Shown: one piece after another, positions 58,951-64,000 of the stretch
Position numbering within the stretch: the first letter of the stretch is position 1
How the letters are laid out: each line of letters starts with the position of its first letter
NCBI RefSeq assembly: GCF_000372725.1
Contig: NW_005199305.1
Coordinates: 23,480-87,479 of the forward strand
Reading direction: 5' to 3'
Origin: Emiliania huxleyi CCMP1516
Lineage: Eukaryota; Haptophyta; Isochrysidales; Noelaerhabdaceae
DNA length: 64,000 bases
The notes under the pieces: generated by a model
Seen by the model: the letters and a program-made list of their open reading frames with translations, nothing else
The model's database searches: none
What the model was told of the DNA's origin: nothing
Translations under genes and position numbers: made by a program

Positions 58951-59849
58951 GAACGCCCGATCGAGTACCGGAGCAGTGTGACAGCGCATCGCGCCGAGTA
59001 CGGAGGGGGCGCGCTCCCCGCGCACCGTTTTGATTTGTCTACGCACCCTACAAGCCCGTGTCCCGATTCCAGCCCTCGAAAAATGCGATCATGTGCGTCA
59101 GATGTCCCGGTGGTCATCTTTGGCCAACCTCCGCCTCCGCAGCCCCCGACGGCGCGCACCGCAGTCTCGGCGCAGTCCGCACTGCACTCCCCGCGCCCCC
59201 CCCCTCTACGGCCGGCTAGCCGCTACGTACCCCAGCACTGCCAGCAGCGCCATCGAATTAGAGCGGTCGCGCTGCGCAGCGATATTCTTTTTTCGAAAAT
59301 TCTTTTTTGCGCAGCGTCCCGTGGCCAAATGTGCTGGCTCGTCGCAGGCGATGAGGTCGAGAGGAGCCGATCGGAGCGTCGCAGAGGCTGCCGACCAATC
59401 TGTCGTTCGCCCTGGGCCCAGGGGTGGAAGGCAAGCTTCCTGGCGTTTCTGGCGAGCGTCCAGACGTCGCAGAGCATCCGGCAGGCGCGCAGCGACCCAA
59501 ATTTTTGCTCACCGCACGGCCGTGCGAGCCGTCGGTCCACGGTCGGTCGGGTCGGTCGTCGGTCGGTCTTCTCCTCGGTGGTGATGGTCGGCGTCGGCGC
59601 GCGCCGCCCAACGCGGCGGCGGTGGGCGTCATGTGGCGGGCGTGGGACTAGACATTGTGCGAATTTCGTTCTCAGTGATTTGTTGTCTGTGTGGTGTGCC
59701 AAGGAGCTAGATAAGATGATAGGGGGTGGCTGTGTGACTAGAAATACAGAGACAGTGATATTGCTGTGTGACTAGCACGTCGTCCCATGGGCAACCAAAT
59801 TGATTTGTGAGTGACACACACACTCACTCACCAAATTGATTTGAGTATA
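58951..59849. other. Intergenic, no supported gene
   Basis: Contains TTCTTTTTTCGAAAATTCTTTTTT-like A/T runs (59,285-59,310). Near 59,730-59,850 there are duplicated ACCAAATTGATTTG and GTGTGACTAG segments around a TGAGTG...CACTCA inverted pair. These could mark the edge of the retroelement remnant that follows. Confidence 0.5.
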
Positions 59850-60449
59850 GAGGATAAAAGAAAAGTATGTACCTGGCACGCATCCCTCAACACCCACGTC
59901 ACGGACATCGCCCGCGCCTTCGGCGCCTCGGCAAAGGTCATGGAGGTGAGGCTCGGCTGCAGGGACCCGACGCGGGCGCACGATCCGGACACCAACCCGT
60001 ACCAGCGAGGCGACGGCGTCTTCGGCAACTACGCAGAGTCGGCACGCGCCGTGGTGTACGACGGCACGTGCGTCACCGCGGTGCACCACGACAGGCTGCG
60101 CCCGCTGGCGAGCGGCAAGCACCTCGCCACCGACTACGCCGAGGCGACGAAGCGGAAGGCCAAGGCAGCGGCGTGCGACGCCAAAAACTGCGACTTTATG
60201 ACGTGGGCGGCGAGCACGCGTGGCGGCATCGGGCACGAGGCGGCGACGTGGTTCAACACCAACTTCGACATCAAGGCCGCTAAGGCGTCCTCCGACAGCG
60301 AACGATGGCGGGTCAGTAGCGAGCGCAAGCGCTTCCTGCAAGTGCACTCGACCATCGTCGCGAGGCGCAACGCCGCCATCTTCGACTACAACGCGTGGCC
60401 GAAGATGGGCGGCGAGATGCCGCGGGCGCCTCGGGTGCAGTACGAATAA
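59850..60449 (+). pseudogene. Retrotransposon reverse-transcriptase C-terminal remnant (type 2)
   Basis: The open frame ends at 60,449 and lacks a proper start. It contains DPDTNPYQRGDGVFGNYAES, ATKRKAKAAACDAKNCDFMT, STRGGIGHEAATWF and STIVARRNAAIFDYNAW. The order (variable joint, K-rich helix, F-x-x-W..GGIG..A, then R-N-A) resembles the region after the reverse transcriptase in a second class of algal non-LTR elements. No catalytic domain is present. It is unrelated in sequence to the element at 5,446. Confidence 0.45.
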
Positions 60450-61127
60450 GGACGGGCGAGGGAGGAGGGGCGCTGACCACGGGCGACTACGCGTCGAAGG
60501 TTCGACGACGACTACTCGCCGCCTGGGTCGTTTGGGGCGCGCGGCTCCGTCGAGGACCAGGCGCGCCCCCTACCCGGCGCGGCGTAGGTCCCACTCTGGC
60601 GAAAAGAGGGGAGGCACGGTCGACAGCCCGATCCATCAACTACACTCATCTTCTGGTGCTTGGCCCCGTGCAACAGCGGTCCGGCAGGCTGCCCCCAAGG
60701 CCCCCCGGGCCGCTGCGGGTTTGGGAGTTATGCTTAGGCACAGCTTCGGCGATGGCAGCCCCTCTCTGGGGTGTTGCATAGGCGGGGAGTCTCCCCCGCT
60801 GGTCTCCTCCTTCCCCTTTTTCTTTTCTTTTGAGAGCAGGACGCCGGGTTTGTCTTGTATGTGCGTGTCGGGCCTGGGTGTGTGCGAGGGGCAGAAGGGG
60901 CGGGGGCGTGCAGGGCAGAGGCCCAACGTCGAGCGGCTTGTCGGGGTCCGGAGAATTCGAGGGGGGAACGGGGGGGAATGGGCGGTCGGCGTCGGGGTAG
61001 AAGCAACAGGGCGTACGGGGTAGCCGTCACTCTCCTGCCTCAAAAGGGCGGGGCTGTCCCGGAAAGTGAGAGACGCCGGGCAGCGTGGCGCATTACTGAA
61101 CCCTCCCATACGTGTTTGAGGCTCCTC
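60450..61127. other. No supported gene
   Basis: GC-rich spacer. A reverse-strand frame at 60,636-61,109 is open but has no family features. Confidence 0.45.
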
Positions 61128-61296
61128 CTTCGCTGTCCCATCTCCTCATCTCTTTCCCGCCTGGGCGGCCGGTGGGCGGGGCAGCGGGTGGGCGCGCGGT
61201 GCGGCGTGGCGTGTGAGTGTGTGCGACTGCAACGACGGACCGCTCAAGGGACCATTGGGTTTGTACTATTAACAACGAAGGCGCTCTCAAAAGAAA
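61128..61296 (+). promoter_or_regulatory. Shared 5' module, copy 2 (upstream of plastid lumen gene)
   Basis: Closest match of the module at 27,826-27,995. It ends 47 bp before the ATG at 61,344. TGCAGG lies between module and start, so the module could also end in a 5' UTR intron. Confidence 0.7.
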
Positions 61297-61343
61297 TCCG
61301 CGACCTCCTTCCCGGAATTCCACTGTTGCTTGCAGGAACGATC

Positions 61344-61802
61344 ATGCTGGCTATCGCCCTCTGCGAGGCGTCGCTCGCCCCTCCGCGTAAGACTCCTAGC
61401 CGCCGCTCCATCATCGCTGCTGCCCCGGCGATTGCGACCGCCCTGCCTGCTTTTGCGGTCAAGGAGACCGGGTATGCCGCCAACGCGCTCTCCGCCTCGG
61501 AGCAGGGCGCCGCCCAGCGCTTCGCCGCTTCGCCGCAGGGCGAGCCGGCGGGCATCCGCTTCGCTGGCAGCTATTCCGATCCGAATCACCCCGGCTGTCC
61601 ACGCAAGGTCAAGCTGGCGGGCAAGAATGCCGTCATCATTGGTTCTGACGAGGACGGGAAGGCGTGGAAAGTGAAGGCCGAAGTGAGTGGCCGGCGGCTG
61701 CTGATCGACTTTACGCCCAAGGGCGGGCCGGCGGATGTGGTTGCCACGTGGACTGGCCTCGGGCTATCCTTCCCTGACGGCAATGTGTGGACCAAGGTAT
61801 GA
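61344..61802 (+). CDS. Putative thylakoid-lumen protein
   Basis: 152 residues from the ATG at 61344. The N-terminus has a short hydrophobic leader, then EASLAPPRKTPSRRSIIAAA and PAIATALPAFA. This is a twin-Arg plus hydrophobic stretch ending in A-F-A, the layout of a bipartite plastid/lumen leader. The mature part contains GIRFAGSYSDPNHPGCPRKV, IIGSDEDGKAWKVKAEVSG and DVVATWTGLGLSFPDGNVW. It is compact and β-rich, with no cofactor motif. The frame is open upstream, but that DNA belongs to the shared module. Function unknown; lumen location inferred. Confidence 0.75.
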   Translation: MLAIALCEASLAPPRKTPSRRSIIAAAPAIATALPAFAVKETGYAANALSASEQGAAQRFAASPQGEPAGIRFAGSYSDPNHPGCPRKVKLAGKNAVIIGSDEDGKAWKVKAEVSGRRLLIDFTPKGGPADVVATWTGLGLSFPDGNVWTKV

Positions 61803-64000
61803 CCACGGTGACATGAGATCTAGAAATCATTCTCGCAATGAATTTCTTTCGCGTCTAGGGACTCTTGTGATGTGTGAGAGCTATTGCAATACTTAGCGAC
61901 CAAATACATCATCAAAGGGACACGGTCAACACGGCCCGGGGCCCACGTGCATAGAGCTGTACACGGTGCCGAGCGCATTCGAGACGAGAGCAGATCTGGT
62001 CTCTCCCTCTCGCCGTGGGACATGCGGTTGCGGACATCTGTGTGGGACAGCAGAGAGCAGTCGTGCACGCGGCGTGTGGCTGACTGGCTGTGGGGAGAAA
62101 CGACGTGGCGACGGAGTAATATCGCTGGGAAGACGCGGGCGGGACGGGGATTCGGCACCCGCGCTGGCCGCTGCTACGTGTACGGCTTTACCCGGCAGCT
62201 CCGCGAGGCGCAGTACTGGCGCGGTACAGGCGCCGCGAGGTGTCGCGCCGGGCGTGGTGCCCCAGATGCCCAGGAGCCGCTGCACGCGCTACGGCTTTCG
62301 CGGCAGGGGAGCGTCAGCCGTCGGTGGCGGCGGCAACTGCGATCTTGCGCAGGATTGCGTAGGGCAGCTGCCACTCCCGCGGGAGGCCGAGGAGCAGGAG
62401 GGCGTAGCGCACGCAGCGCTCGCGGTGCTCGTCGTCAATCAGCACGGCGACGGTCGAGGAGGTCCTGCGCTGTGAATACGCCGACATGAGGGCGTGAAGA
62501 CGGCGTGTTGAGCAGAGCATTCAGAGCACCGCGTGAGTACGAGGGGCCACGAGTACAGCGAAGAGTCCAGCGGATTACGGGCTGAGTACGCGTCCTCTCG
62601 AGTGCTGGGTGGGAGACAAGAGTCCGTGTTCCGCTTCTAGGGATGAGGTCCTCGCAGAGTCAACCGCCGATGCGGCGACGACCGCCGGGGCGATGCGGAG
62701 CTGGTACCAGCGGGAGGCCGACGGGAACCTGGAGGAGGCGCAGCGCAAGGCAAGGGGTGCGTCGTACATGACGATCGGCCGTCGATCCCGAAGGGTCGTC
62801 GGTTGAGCTAGGGAGCCTGGCGATGGACGCCACCGCGACCCCTCGTGGCATCTCTCTCGCCGTCGGCGAGCTAGGGGCTCGCGGACGGCCGATTAATAAA
62901 CAGTGTACAGCCGTTAGAATTAGTTCAACTGTGAACGGGGACATGTGCGGGACGTGTCTGCCTTCTGCTCTCATTGTCTGCCCTTGAGAGAGACGCCCGC
63001 AACCCACGGCTCTTGTTTCGGCCTGATGTCCGACCGACGAGTGAAGGCGCTCCGCGCGAGGATGGTCGACCTGATCGGCGCTACCAACACAGTCATCGAC
63101 TGCTCTTTAGTTGGAACGAGCAGGAGCGAGCGAGGTCGATGCAGCAGCACTACGCCGGCCTCGATCTCGCCTCGCGCATCGAGAGGCTCGCGCGGGTGAC
63201 TATGATGGTGTAGTGGCTGGGGGGCTGGGGCAGTGCTCGAGATCATGTTCTACGATGGATGGCGATGGGGGCTGGTCCTGCAACGGCGTCTCGTGCGGAG
63301 CAGTGGTGTGCTGTCGCGCGAGGGTTGCAGGCGGGGGTCGAGGGACCTTTCCCCCCTTTGCAATTAACAATGCTTTGGAATCTTTGTGAGATTCTTTTTC
63401 CTTCGCGGCAACGCGATGGCGGCAGGCCTCTCTGCGCGCCCGCCCTCGCCACGCCGAAGACCAACCGACGTCGGACCGCGGTGAGACCGCGCCGCCCCCC
63501 GCGCCCGCCCGCGCCCGCAGCGTGAACACATACGCGCGTCCCTCGCCGCACGGAAACATACGCGCCAGCCGCGCAGCAGCCTCACATGCAGCGCCGACCG
63601 CATGCTCGCGCCCTGGGCCGCCGACGACCCGGTCGGGCGGGCTGCGCGGCCGCCGTACACCATCAGGCAGGCGCGCGACCACCCGCAGCACGCCGCAGCC
63701 CACCGCGCAGCCCTGCCAGCCAAGCCTGCGCCTCCCAGCTGCACAAACAGGGCGCAAAACAGAGCACAGCGCACAGCACACACCGGCGGCGCGCGCGCAG
63801 CACACACAGACGCGCGCGCGACCGCAGCACGCACACGTACACAGCACGCGCGCGTCGCACGCCAGCGCAGCGCCGCACACAGAGCACACTTGCCCACATC
63901 AGCAGCAGCCAGCCTGCCACAATCCTCATCTCACACACGCGCGCACACACTCCCCCCTACCGGGGCAAGCCTTGGGCGTCCCCGAGAGCTCCCAAAGCTG
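61803..64000. other. No confident gene; scattered coding-like remnants
   Basis: A reverse frame near 62,330-62,470 reads VAVLIDDEHRERCVRYALLL then LPREWQLPYAILRKIA, possibly an exon end. A + frame at about 63,030-63,110 (RRVKALRARMVDLIGATNTV) continues one frame over as EQERARSMQQHYAGLDLASR to 63,213, suggesting a frameshifted remnant. The last 500 bp are CA/CG-rich low-complexity sequence. Confidence 0.4.
62463..62640 (+). repeat. Dispersed repeat family D, copy 2
   Basis: Related to 51,170-51,348 in the same orientation (see that entry). Here it lies in gene-poor DNA. Confidence 0.75.

Overview
This window looks like nuclear DNA of a GC-rich, intron-containing, photosynthetic unicellular eukaryote, most plausibly a haptophyte alga related to Emiliania. 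The evidence is the high GC content, short introns, proteins with plastid-type bipartite leaders, large ankyrin and NHL-BTB families, a plant-type alpha-tubulin fragment, an XMAP215-type TOG protein, an RNase H2B with a PIP box, and many microsatellites and dispersed repeats. It is not bacterial: there are no operons or Shine-Dalgarno sites. The organism assignment is inference.

Layout. 1-3,069: a GT microsatellite, then a reverse-strand acetamidase/formamidase. 3,180-5,174: a duplicated gene fragment and ankyrin gene ANK-1. 5,446-7,050: the 3' part of a non-LTR retrotransposon. 7,076-9,035: a broken 2-oxoglutarate oxygenase and a polytopic membrane protein. 9,905-12,774: a 2.9-kb segment bounded by ~170-bp inverted repeats and holding a BTB fragment and a glutaredoxin gene. 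12,753-16,671: small membrane or hypothetical proteins and an intact short-chain dehydrogenase. 17,163-19,990: a dispersed repeat, a truncated alpha-tubulin gene and an unusual 19-bp-period array. 20,435-26,459: ANK-2 and a TOG-domain gene. 28,012-33,111: a large ankyrin/coiled-coil/kinase gene and a plastid protein. 33,172-37,197: a retrotransposon tail, a sulfotransferase-like gene and RNASEH2B. 37,969-43,450: NHL-BTB gene 1, ANK-3, an armadillo protein and an LRR pseudogene. 44,569-50,350: a coiled-coil protein, a plastid protein, a methyltransferase, a glycosyltransferase-like protein and a proline-rich protein. 50,843-54,833: a reverse-strand gene, possibly FAAP100-like, whose visible introns are mostly tandem arrays; one contains the 447-base assembly gap. 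55,411-58,950: a GNAT-like gene and NHL-BTB gene 2. 59,850-61,802: a second retroelement remnant and a plastid lumen protein. 61,803-64,000: no confident gene.

Themes. The genes do not form one pathway. What links the window is recent local duplication: three ankyrin paralogues plus a fragment, two NHL-BTB paralogues plus a BTB fragment, at least three further dispersed repeat families, and a module shared by the 5' flanks of three unrelated genes. The most interesting pattern is at intron level. Several introns are minisatellites or are flanked by duplicated exon sequence. In one case (55,669-55,730) duplicated CAG/GTG junctions bound the intron exactly, as expected if introns arise by tandem duplication of AG|GT sequence. 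GC-AG introns are also suggested by reading-frame continuity.

All exon boundaries were read by eye from frame continuity and splice consensus. Coordinates of multi-exon genes give the outer limits of the coding region, not a spliced model.
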